Below, one piece after another: positions 1 to 6,067 of a DNA stretch of 6,543 bases; within the stretch, counting starts at the first letter, position 1, and the number at the start of each line of letters is the position of its first letter. The DNA comes from Bacteroidales bacterium (GTDB lineage Bacteria > Bacteroidota > Bacteroidia > Bacteroidales > WCHB1-69): positions 1 to 6,543 of the forward strand of contig JAEEUY010000045.1 of assembly GCA_016290715.1 (NCBI GenBank), written 5' to 3'. The translations under genes and the position numbers were made by a program. The notes below the pieces were generated by a model that saw nothing but the letters and a program-made list of their open reading frames with translations, was not told where the DNA came from and searched no databases.

Positions 1-837
1 CTCCCCAATTTTCTTGTTAGCCGTCTGAAAAACAAAAAAATCATTTACGACAGCCACGAATATTTTTGTGGAGTTCCCGAGTTGGCAAATCGCCCGCGCG
101 TACAAAAAATATGGAAACGGATAGAGCGCTTCTGTTTCCCCAAAATAGACCATATCACTACAGTATGCCAATCCATTGCTGATATTTACGATGCTGAATA
201 TCCCCGGAAAAACAAGGTTGTCGTTGTACGCAATGTTCCAACAAGGCATTGTCCTGTCCCCTCAGCAACCCGGCAGAGTTTAAATCTCCCTCAAAATCAG
301 CGAATTATCATCATGCAAGGAGCGATTAATATGGACAGGGGCACAGAAGAACTCATTGCTGCGATGCAGTGGATTCCCCAAGCATTACTGCTCATTATTG
401 GCGACGGCGATCGCATTCCTGCATTAAAACAATGGGTAACCGCCCATGGCTTTGAAAGCAAGGTGCGCTTTATCGCCCGTCTGCCTTTTGAACAACTTTT
501 TGAATACACACGCCTTGCAGACATCGGCTGTTCTTTGGAAAAAGACACCAACATCAATTACCGGTACTGCCTTCCCAACAAATTATTTGACTATATCAAG
601 GCTGGGATTCCTGTCGTGGTAAGCAACTTGCCTGAAATGGCCGCTATCGTTCGCAAAAACCACATCGGTCTCGTTGTAGAGGAACACTCTCCACAAGCTA
701 TCGCACATTGTATTAACGAATTACTAAATAACCCCGACTTATATAACCAGTGTAAGGAAAACGAAAAAGAAGCAGCCCAAAACTACTGCTGGGAAAAGGA
801 AGAAAAAATATTACAAAAAATATATTTAACCGAATAG
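1..837 (+). CDS. Glycosyltransferase, GT4-like (GT-B fold), 5'-truncated
   Basis: The frame is open from base 1 to the TAG at 835-837 (278 residues), so the N-terminal part lies outside the window; the TTG at 82 is internal. Near the left edge the fragment reads YDSHEYFCGVPEL (residues 16-28), typical of the N-terminal Rossmann domain of Bacteroidetes group 1 glycosyltransferases. The C-terminal donor-binding domain follows: QGAINMDRGTEE (about 106-117), where a new Rossmann domain starts, IIGDGD (132-137), and the block GCSLEKDTNINY...LPNKLFDYIKAGIPVVVSN (about 176-209), which corresponds to the sugar-nucleotide binding region of GT4 enzymes. By family knowledge it transfers a sugar from an activated donor to a surface glycan or lipid at the inner face of the membrane. 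No transmembrane segment is visible. Donor and acceptor cannot be read from the sequence. Perhaps 90-110 residues are missing, judged from typical family lengths. Confidence 0.88.
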   Translation, partial: LPNFLVSRLKNKKIIYDSHEYFCGVPELANRPRVQKIWKRIERFCFPKIDHITTVCQSIADIYDAEYPRKNKVVVVRNVPTRHCPVPSATRQSLNLPQNQRIIIMQGAINMDRGTEELIAAMQWIPQALLLIIGDGDRIPALKQWVTAHGFESKVRFIARLPFEQLFEYTRLADIGCSLEKDTNINYRYCLPNKLFDYIKAGIPVVVSNLPEMAAIVRKNHIGLVVEEHSPQAIAHCINELLNNPDLYNQCKENEKEAAQNYCWEKEEKILQKIYLTE

Positions 838-854
838 ATACATTCATCCTGTTA

Positions 855-880
855 TTGTCAGGTAAAAAAACGTATATTTG
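855..880 (+). promoter_or_regulatory. Bacteroidetes-type promoter upstream of pepE
   Basis: TATATTTG at 873-880 matches the Bacteroidetes sigma-ABfr -7 consensus TAnnTTTG exactly. A TTG at 855-857 could serve as the -33 element, but the 15-nt spacing is shorter than the usual 17-21, so the -33 part is weak. The expected transcription start near 886-889 leaves a leader of about 25 nt before the pepE ATG. The box lies inside the 5' extension that an upstream TTG start would need, which argues for the downstream ATG. Confidence 0.6.
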
Positions 881-911
881 CCCACATTTTATCATCAAAA
901 AAGAAACAATT

Positions 912-1697
912 ATGAAACTATTATTAATCAGCAATTCCACAAACTATAAAGAGAGTTATTTAGGCTGGTGCATGCCATTAATACAAGAATTTTTAGGAAC
1001 ATCATCCCCTAAAAGAATTGCTTTTTTCCCTTACGCAGTGGTTCGCAACGGAGAAACCATCCAAGAAAGTTACAACGCTGCCACAGAAAAAGTGAAAAAA
1101 TGCTTCAGCGATTTCGGATTAAAGGCAGATATCGTTTCTGTTCACAGTTCCAGCGACCCTGTTAAAATAGTGAATGAATCTGATGCCATCATGGTAAGCG
1201 GAGGAAACACCTTTCACTTGGTGTACGAACTGCATAAAAACAAACTAATCGAACCTGTGCGGCGCAAAGTATTGGAAGGCGCCCCCTATATCGGTTGGAG
1301 TGCCGGCTCCAATGTGGCTTGTCCAACCTTAAAAACCACCAACGACATGCCGATCATTATGCCGGAAAGTTTTGACTGCTTTGACTTTGTGCCTTTCCAA
1401 ATCAACCCCCATTATATTGACCCCTATCCGGTGGAAGTGGAAGACAAACTGACCCATGCCGGAGAATCCCGTCAAGACAGAATCATTGAATTCCAATGCG
1501 TTAACCCGGAAATTACCGTTGTAGGACTTCGGGAAGCAACCGCGCTTTGGGTGGAAAAAGACGCGATTACTTTACGCGAGTATGAAAAGAACGTTTATCA
1601 TAAAGCTCGCAACATGGTGGTGATGAAACAAGGTCAACCCTTGCGCGAAATCACTCCCGGAAGCGTTTTTGACTTTGCTATGAATATCATTAAATAA
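912..1697 (+). CDS. pepE: Peptidase E (alpha-aspartyl dipeptidase, MEROPS S51)
   Basis: This 261-residue protein aligns by eye along most of its length with Salmonella peptidase E: MKLLLISNST at the start, SGGNTFHL (96-103), YIGWSAGSNVACPT (126-139), TTNDMPI (142-148) and INPHY (164-168). The catalytic triad is in place: Ser130 in GWSAGSN, Asp145 in NDMP and His167 in NPHY, with the same spacing as Ser120/Asp135/His157 of the Salmonella enzyme. The family is cytoplasmic and hydrolyses dipeptides with N-terminal aspartate (Asp-Xaa), releasing aspartate for nutrition or peptide recycling. No signal peptide is visible. The ATG at 912 is chosen over the in-frame TTG at 855 because the protein then begins at the conserved N-terminus and a promoter box occupies the extension. 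It is about 30 residues longer than the enteric enzyme, partly through a C-terminal segment (about 235-261). An unrecognised membrane-anchored gene follows after 33 nt. Confidence 0.95.
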   Translation: MKLLLISNSTNYKESYLGWCMPLIQEFLGTSSPKRIAFFPYAVVRNGETIQESYNAATEKVKKCFSDFGLKADIVSVHSSSDPVKIVNESDAIMVSGGNTFHLVYELHKNKLIEPVRRKVLEGAPYIGWSAGSNVACPTLKTTNDMPIIMPESFDCFDFVPFQINPHYIDPYPVEVEDKLTHAGESRQDRIIEFQCVNPEITVVGLREATALWVEKDAITLREYEKNVYHKARNMVVMKQGQPLREITPGSVFDFAMNIIK

Positions 1698-1699
1698 GG

Positions 1700-1728
1700 A
1701 TTTTTTCAGTAGAAAAAATGACTTTTTT
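1700..1728 (+). other. AT-rich hairpin plus T-run between pepE and the next gene
   Basis: ATTTTTTC (1700-1707), loop AGTA, GAAAAAAT (1712-1719) is a perfect 8-bp inverted repeat followed by six T (1723-1728) that run up to the TGA preceding the next start. The stem has a single G-C pair, so it would be a poor intrinsic terminator. It could partly attenuate read-through from pepE, or be a chance result of A/T-rich composition. Confidence 0.25.
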
Positions 1729-1730
1729 GA

Positions 1731-4025
1731 ATGAAAAAAAACATTTTTAGAGACAAAAAAGGCAAAATAATCATTCTTGTAGCGGCAATTGCGGTGGCAG
1801 TTGCCGCTATCATTCTCATCCTTTTCCACCGCCCCGACAATTATTCACAGAATATTATCGAAAAAATCCTTCAACCAGAAGAAGAGTTTATCCCCAATCA
1901 GAATATTGATATTCAAAATGTTGAAGCCAATCTGGCAAAAGATTCGCTTTATCAGGATTTCAGAAAGAATTTCAGAATGCACTACCAAACCATTGGTTTG
2001 GCCTCTTTTGCCGATAGCAGCCGGCTGATTCTCCTTTCAGAACCCGCCCCCTATTTCAATGTGGATACCCTTCAACAGATTTGCTCAAAATTCACCCATA
2101 CGGTAGAAATAAAAACTCACAAAATCGGCTATGACGGATATATCCGGGATATCTTGCTAATCATAGGAAACGCCACCACAGAGAATGTCAATCACCTCAC
2201 ACAAGAACTATCCAAGGCATTATATTTATCTGATTACAAATGCAATACAACACAACTGCCCATACAAAAGCCGAGAGCCTATTTTGTAAAGGAAAATTTG
2301 GACTATGAAATAACCTTAGATGAATTTAATGCATGGTTCATAGAAGATGGGGAACAGTTCGTCCAGTTAAAGGATACCACTAAAAGTTATGTGGTAAAAG
2401 ACTTTTTCAATCAAAAAAAACGGGGCATCTATTTCAGTAAAATGCCCGGTTTTGTTGCATGGTGCCTCGCAAAAAATCAAGATATTGAAACACAAAAGTC
2501 TGAAATACGGCAATTTGCCTTAGATGCCGATCTGCTTCTGGGGGCATTTGCCGACTCAAGCACTTTAGTCATCATTGCACGCGAACGGGAAGCCCAATTA
2601 GAGGAATTGCCCCCACTGAATATTGAGACTGTGCTTTTGTTGGCCTCTGTTACAGAGAAAGAGCTGTCGCAAAGCTTGGATGTCAACGACTTCCTGGCGG
2701 GCAAGATGAACAATGGGCACGACTGGTGCCCGACCTATCTCAGCAAAGAGTTGGAGAACACCGAATTTGGGCATCTCCTAACCATCACAGACATTTTATT
2801 AAAGAATTGGTCGGAAAACGGCACCATACAAGAAGCCCATTATCGCTACCCTGTCCCACCACGCTACCCTTTCGATAAACCGCTTTTCGACAAATTGGGT
2901 TTGAGTGAACTGGTGTATAATTGGAATACTTGGAATGCCATGTACGCCATTGATCTGGATGGATTTACAATCTATTCCCTCCACAGCACCGGCTCTTTGC
3001 CCGTATCTTACTTCAATTCTCCGGAAAGAAACGTTTCCATTGGACGGCAATATGAGAATCAGGCGTACCGGTATTTTTCAAGATTAGGCAACACCGATTT
3101 GGCACGCGTTGTCCAATATACTGCTTTATATCAGTTGTTTATGGATAATGGAATTACCTATTCAGGAAATACTTATGCAGCTTATCCCAAACAAAAGCCC
3201 TATCTCCTCTATGGACCAGTAAAGAGTTTTCTTCAATTTTTCAGAGACCTGAAAGACACTCAAATCACCTATTTTGCCGATACACTTGCCCATAAAAACT
3301 TCACTGCCTATCAAAAAAAACAGGTGGACAAGCAACTGGCAAGGAATGAGCAAAACCACAATTTCACATACAGCGACGAACAGCGCGAGGATATCTATCA
3401 AAAGGTAATAAAAGACCACCAGAACTACCTGAAAGGTGAGTTTTGGGGAGTGAAAAACATGTTGGGGAACCTGACAGAAGATGAATTTAACGAGCTGGCA
3501 AAATACCTTTCCTACCCGAGAGGAATGAGTCGCAGCAAAACCATTTCTCGACAACTTTACCAAAGAAGTCAAAAGATGAATATGCTTATGCGACAAATCG
3601 GAAAAAACAATTTGTCTTTATTCAATACCGACTTGCGGGAAGTGCGCAATTTTTATGTGAGCAATTTGTCCAATTCATCGGCCAAATATCTCAAGACACC
3701 TTCTATCATTGTAACTTACAATGACATGGTAACTACTGGCGGACATAATTTGTCATCAGGAATCACGCGGGTAAAATCGTTGAGCAACTATGAACGGGGA
3801 ACCGGCACACCTCGCAGCACTCCACCTTCAACAACCCCACAACCGAGCAAGACGTCCCCAACCAGACCGCAAAACAAACCAACCGCTCCGTACAAATCAA
3901 GCGCCCCGAAAACAACGACGACGAGCGCCAGCAAGCCAAGTAGTGGCACAACGCACTCCAGCAGCCCTGTCCGCCCCCGCAGCACCGTCATTTCCAATAG
4001 CGCCCGCCCCAATAGAGGATTTTGA
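1731..4025 (+). CDS. Unrecognised 764-aa membrane-anchored protein with Ser/Thr/Pro-rich tail
   Basis: I do not recognise a named family. The start is secure: an in-frame TGA (1728-1730) directly precedes the ATG. A basic N-terminus (KKNIFRDKKGK) is followed by one hydrophobic helix (about 13-32) and no cleavage or lipobox motif, so it looks like a signal anchor with the remaining roughly 730 residues in the periplasm. Residues 40-690 look globular. FADSS occurs twice, at 93-97 and 273-277, in similar hydrophobic settings (GLASFADSSRLILLSE and LLGAFADSSTLVIIAR), suggesting two related domains about 180 residues apart. Another notable stretch is FGHLLTITDILLKNWSENG (346-364). Residues 520-625 are rich in charged and polar residues and probably helical. 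The last ordered part includes TPSIIVTYND (656-665) and GGHNLSSGITRV (670-681). From 690 to 764 the chain is low-complexity Ser/Thr/Pro/Lys/Arg. Four sites (D71, D112, D215, D517) fit the Bacteroidetes O-glycosylation motif D(S/T)(A/I/L/V/M/T). Position behind pepE suggests co-transcription. Role unknown. Confidence 0.85.
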   Translation: MKKNIFRDKKGKIIILVAAIAVAVAAIILILFHRPDNYSQNIIEKILQPEEEFIPNQNIDIQNVEANLAKDSLYQDFRKNFRMHYQTIGLASFADSSRLILLSEPAPYFNVDTLQQICSKFTHTVEIKTHKIGYDGYIRDILLIIGNATTENVNHLTQELSKALYLSDYKCNTTQLPIQKPRAYFVKENLDYEITLDEFNAWFIEDGEQFVQLKDTTKSYVVKDFFNQKKRGIYFSKMPGFVAWCLAKNQDIETQKSEIRQFALDADLLLGAFADSSTLVIIAREREAQLEELPPLNIETVLLLASVTEKELSQSLDVNDFLAGKMNNGHDWCPTYLSKELENTEFGHLLTITDILLKNWSENGTIQEAHYRYPVPPRYPFDKPLFDKLGLSELVYNWNTWNAMYAIDLDGFTIYSLHSTGSLPVSYFNSPERNVSIGRQYENQAYRYFSRLGNTDLARVVQYTALYQLFMDNGITYSGNTYAAYPKQKPYLLYGPVKSFLQFFRDLKDTQITYFADTLAHKNFTAYQKKQVDKQLARNEQNHNFTYSDEQREDIYQKVIKDHQNYLKGEFWGVKNMLGNLTEDEFNELAKYLSYPRGMSRSKTISRQLYQRSQKMNMLMRQIGKNNLSLFNTDLREVRNFYVSNLSNSSAKYLKTPSIIVTYNDMVTTGGHNLSSGITRVKSLSNYERGTGTPRSTPPSTTPQPSKTSPTRPQNKPTAPYKSSAPKTTTTSASKPSSGTTHSSSPVRPRSTVISNSARPNRGF

Positions 4026-4070
4026 AATGGCGGAAAAGTGTCCAAAAAACTTGAACGGGCTAATTGAAAA

Positions 4071-4103
4071 GTAGAGAGTGACTAAAAAGTAGTCATTCTC
4101 TAC
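4071..4103 (+). terminator. 14-bp hairpin after the 764-aa gene
   Basis: GTAGAGAGTGACTA (4071-4084), loop AAAAG, TAGTCATTCTCTAC (4090-4103) forms a 14-bp stem with one G-T pair, 46 nt past the stop codon. On the + strand no T-run follows, so it is not a classical intrinsic terminator; it could protect the mRNA 3' end. On the - strand a short T-run (complement of 4067-4070) lies just beyond the stem, but no gene on that strand would use it. A repeat-family origin is also possible. Confidence 0.4.
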
Positions 4104-4371
4104 AAGTGTGGACTGATAAAAACTTTGCACATTCAGCAAGCATTACCGCAAAACCATTTGCCCAAAAATTATTACTGCTGTCCGCTAAAAGTTTTGTATA
4201 TATAAGTAATATACTAATATTAAAGTATTTACAGATAAATCACAAAATAAAGCTTACAAAACTCGCGCTGTTATTTTTCTCCAAAGTCGTTTTTAATCAT
4301 CGGCTTACGACGATGACCCACTGTATTCTGATGCGCTCAAACAGTATAAACTTCTTAACGCTTTATTCCAT

Positions 4372-4398
4372 CATTTTTTTGACGTTTTTTTCATCAAG
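4372..4398 (+). repeat. Direct repeat copy 1 (27 bp)
   Basis: The copy has the form CA, seven T, GACG, seven T, CATCAAG. It recurs at 4727-4752 with only one T fewer in the second run. The two copies flank the GC-rich structured island. Homopolymer content makes some similarity cheap, but GACG and CATCAAG in identical positions argue for a real repeat. Confidence 0.7.
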
Positions 4399-4482
4399 GC
4401 CCTATTTGGGCGACGGCATGGGGTACAGTATACACACTATAAATAAGTGATTATCAGTACAATATATAGCATCTTGATCTTC

Positions 4483-4713
4483 GTGTGCCAAAGGCACACA
4501 ATCTCAGTAACCTCAGACAAGCGAAACGAAGTGGAGTGCAGTCTGGGGTGGAGCGACCACTCGCAAAAAAAGCGTGTCGGAGATACGCGACATAAGCGAT
4601 GCCTAATGACAGGTAGCGTGCCTCCCGCACGCACGCGCAATACACAGATCCGTACCTCAGACTGCGACCTGACAGCCTTGTCTGAAGTTACTAAAATTTC
4701 GTGCCTTTGGCAC
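4483..4713. repeat. GC-rich structured element with 37-bp terminal inverted repeats
   Basis: Bases 4485-4521 and 4677-4713 are inverted copies matching at 32 of 37 positions. Each outer end is itself palindromic: GTGTGCC-AAA-GGCACAC at 4483-4499 and GTGCC-TTT-GGCAC at 4701-4713. Inside the long stem a second stem pairs GCAGTCTGGGGT (4538-4549) with ACCTCAGACTGC (4654-4665), 12 pairs with one G-T. Within that lie hairpins GCGTGTC-GGA-GATACGC (4572-4588) and GCGTGC-CTCCC-GCACGC (4616-4632). The island is about 56% GC in strongly A/T-rich surroundings. It could be a MITE or REP-like repeat, or a folded non-coding RNA. No coding function is supported: open frames on both strands only reflect the symmetry of the repeat. 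Confidence 0.65.
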
Positions 4714-4726
4714 GATGCCTGATGTG

Positions 4727-4752
4727 CATTTTTTTGACGTTTTTTCATCAAG
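4727..4752 (+). repeat. Direct repeat copy 2 (26 bp)
   Basis: CA, seven T, GACG, six T, CATCAAG: the same as 4372-4398 apart from a one-base shorter T-run. It begins 13 nt after the right arm of the GC-rich island. The pair could have arisen by duplication when the island arrived, or could be two copies of a dispersed repeat. Confidence 0.7.
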
Positions 4753-4774
4753 TCCATAAGTTTAGCGGAGAGCA

Positions 4775-4880
4775 ATGAAAAATCATCCCTTTACCTCTTG
4801 TAAAAAAACGAAAAGATATAGATGATTCCGTGATGATAAATATTACAAGATTAAAGAGGATAAGTCCGATAATTTTTCAT
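4775..4880. repeat. Nested imperfect inverted repeat upstream of the kdd promoter
   Basis: ATGAAAAATCATC (4775-4787) pairs with GATAATTTTTCAT (4868-4880) at 12 of 13 positions. Inside it CCTC (4794-4797) can pair with GAGG (4856-4859), and TTGTAA (4798-4803) with TTACAA (4843-4848). The structure ends 29 nt before the -7 box of kdd. It may be a repeat remnant or a regulatory structure; most pairs are A-T, so stability would be modest. Confidence 0.35.
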
Positions 4881-4909
4881 GGATTAAAAAAATGTATGGA
4901 AAAAAATTG

Positions 4910-4917
4910 TAAATTTG
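4910..4917 (+). promoter_or_regulatory. Bacteroidetes-type -7 promoter box for kdd
   Basis: TAAATTTG matches TAnnTTTG exactly, 56 nt upstream of the kdd ATG. I find no clear TTTG -33 element at the usual distance, so only the -7 part is supported. The predicted leader of roughly 50 nt is A/T-rich and contains the perfect 14-bp palindrome ATTAAATATTTAAT (4940-4953), a possible but unproven operator. Confidence 0.55.
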
Positions 4918-4973
4918 CACGCTTTTATAACACGACATTATTAAATATTTAATCATCTTAAAATAAACACATT

Positions 4974-6047
4974 ATGCAAAAAAAAGGTAATAAATACGGA
5001 ACCCATCGTGTGATTGAACCTGCAGGTGTTCTTCCACAACCAGCCAACAAGATTGACAACAACATGGATGAAATCTATGATAACGAAATCCTGATTGACG
5101 TTCAAACATTAAATATTGACTCCGCTTCTTTCACCGATATTCACAACTATGCCAAACAGCAAGCAGGAGAAGGCGCAAGCACAGAGAAAGTGATGGAAGA
5201 AGTGAAGAAAGAGATGTTCTACAACGTGGAACTTCAAGGGAAACACAGAAACCGCAGAACCGGTTCTGGCGGTATGCTTTTGGGTAAAGTGGAAAAAATC
5301 GGAGATGCTTTGAAAGGCAAAATCGATTTGAAAGAAGGTGATCGTATTGCTACGCTCGTATCCTTGTCTTTAACCCCTCTCCGCATTGACGAAATCATTG
5401 AAATTCGTCCTGATGTTGACCAGGTTGACATCAAAGGGAAAGCCATCTTGTTTGAAAGTGGCATTTACGCAAAAATCCCTAACGATATGCCAGAAAAACT
5501 TGCTCTATCTGCATTAGACGTAGCAGGAGCTCCTGCACAAACGGCCAAATTATGCCAATATGGCCAAAATGTAGTGATTCTTGGCGCTGGTGGCAAGAGC
5601 GGTATGCTTTGCTGCTACGAAGCAAAAAAACGTGTGGGTGTTACGGGAAAAGTTATCGGCTTGGCCAATAGTCCCAAATCAACCCAACGCATCAAAGACC
5701 TTGGCTTCTGCGATGTAGTGGAAAGCGTTGCCGGAATGACTCCAGTACAAGTAAACGAACTCGTTTCCAAACTTACCGATGGCAAAATGGCAGACGTAAC
5801 CATTAACTGTGTCAATGTTCCAGATCAAGAAATGACCGCTATTCTTTGTACCAAAGACGACGGTATCGTTTATTTCTTCTCTATGGCGACCAGTTTTACC
5901 AAAGCTTCTCTCGGTGCCGAAGGTATTGGCGCTGACGTGAATATGATCATGGGAAATGGTTATACCAAAGGACATGCCGAATTTACACTTCAAGAACTTC
6001 GCGAAAGTCCGGAATTAAGAAAAATTTTTGAAGAATTATACGCATAA
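4974..6047 (+). CDS. kdd: L-erythro-3,5-diaminohexanoate dehydrogenase (lysine fermentation)
   Basis: This 357-residue protein has the characteristic start YGTHRVIEPAGVLPQPANKIDNNMDEIYDNE (8-38) followed by ILIDVQTLNIDSASF (39-53), which I recognise from Kdd of lysine-fermenting anaerobes. The nucleotide-binding glycine motif is VVILGAGGKSG (200-210), as in the medium-chain dehydrogenase superfamily. By family knowledge the enzyme (EC 1.4.1.11) oxidatively deaminates (3S,5S)-3,5-diaminohexanoate to 5-amino-3-oxohexanoate and ammonium, reducing NAD(P)+, after lysine 2,3-aminomutase and beta-lysine 5,6-aminomutase; the next step is the cleavage enzyme Kce. It is cytoplasmic, and length is near the family norm. 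A promoter box lies upstream and a strong terminator 20 nt downstream, so it appears monocistronic. None of kamA, kamD, kamE or kce is visible in the window, whereas many genomes cluster them. Automated pipelines may label it zinc-binding alcohol dehydrogenase. Confidence 0.92.
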   Translation: MQKKGNKYGTHRVIEPAGVLPQPANKIDNNMDEIYDNEILIDVQTLNIDSASFTDIHNYAKQQAGEGASTEKVMEEVKKEMFYNVELQGKHRNRRTGSGGMLLGKVEKIGDALKGKIDLKEGDRIATLVSLSLTPLRIDEIIEIRPDVDQVDIKGKAILFESGIYAKIPNDMPEKLALSALDVAGAPAQTAKLCQYGQNVVILGAGGKSGMLCCYEAKKRVGVTGKVIGLANSPKSTQRIKDLGFCDVVESVAGMTPVQVNELVSKLTDGKMADVTINCVNVPDQEMTAILCTKDDGIVYFFSMATSFTKASLGAEGIGADVNMIMGNGYTKGHAEFTLQELRESPELRKIFEELYA

Positions 6048-6067
6048 TCACATAATTCATTCATCAT

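Larger units (their letters stand above)
4169..4781. mobile_element. Possible remnant element bounded by imperfect IS-like inverted ends
   Basis: The reverse complement of 4169-4189 and the + strand of 4761-4781 match at 17 of 21 positions, sharing the core TTTAGCGGA(C/G)AGCA. They face each other as inverted repeats about 570 bp apart and enclose both direct repeats and the GC-rich island. No transposase frame or target duplication is visible, so this would be a decayed or non-autonomous element. Given the low-complexity surroundings, a chance match is not excluded. Confidence 0.22.
4026..4973. other. 948-nt repeat-rich intergenic region without a credible gene
   Basis: The stretch between the large membrane-anchored gene and kdd contains only short open frames with unusual composition that read through repeats on both strands. 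Composition is uneven: 4181-4240 is about 18% GC, 4501-4680 about 56%, and 4801-4860 about 25%. It holds, in order, a hairpin, a weak IS-like end, a direct repeat, a structured GC-rich island with long terminal inverted repeats, the second direct repeat copy, the second weak IS-like end, a nested inverted repeat and the kdd promoter. No transposase or recombinase fragment could be recognised. Confidence 0.75.

Noticed and set aside
82..84. TTG as start of the glycosyltransferase
   Set aside because: The frame is open to base 1 and the upstream residues (YDSHEYFCGVPEL) are conserved in the family, so the gene is truncated by the window edge.
855..911. TTG-initiated N-terminal extension of peptidase E by 19 residues
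   Set aside because: The extension contains the TATATTTG promoter box, and the ATG at 912 gives the conserved family N-terminus.
3162..3596. 144-codon frame on the - strand
   Set aside because: It lies wholly inside the well-supported 764-aa gene, has no recognisable motif and no start signal; it is an antisense shadow.
3790..4074. 94-codon + strand frame across the end of the 764-aa gene
   Set aside because: It is an alternative reading of the low-complexity C/A-rich tail, and the peptide is Pro/Arg/Ala-rich without motif.
4106..4450. Open frame of 114 codons from a GTG in the intergenic region
   Set aside because: It crosses the hairpin-adjacent sequence, an 18%-GC stretch and the first direct repeat; composition is dominated by Leu, Ile, Ser and Asn with no motif, and there is no start signal.
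4485..4713. Integron attC site or CRISPR array as explanation of the palindromes
   Set aside because: There are no regularly spaced direct repeats with spacers, and the core attC boxes (RYYYAAC/GTTRRRY) are not properly placed at the arms.
4437..4775. Open frame of 112 codons on the - strand, and a 91-codon frame on the + strand at 4447-4722
   Set aside because: Both read through the inverted repeat and give similar peptides (CQRHEI..VTSDK and CQRHTISVTSDK) on opposite strands, as expected from repeat symmetry rather than coding.
4974..6047. Annotation as a generic zinc-dependent alcohol dehydrogenase
   Set aside because: The N-terminal YGTHRVIEPAGVLPQP region and overall match to Kdd are specific, and the usual catalytic zinc-ligand pattern of alcohol dehydrogenases is not apparent.
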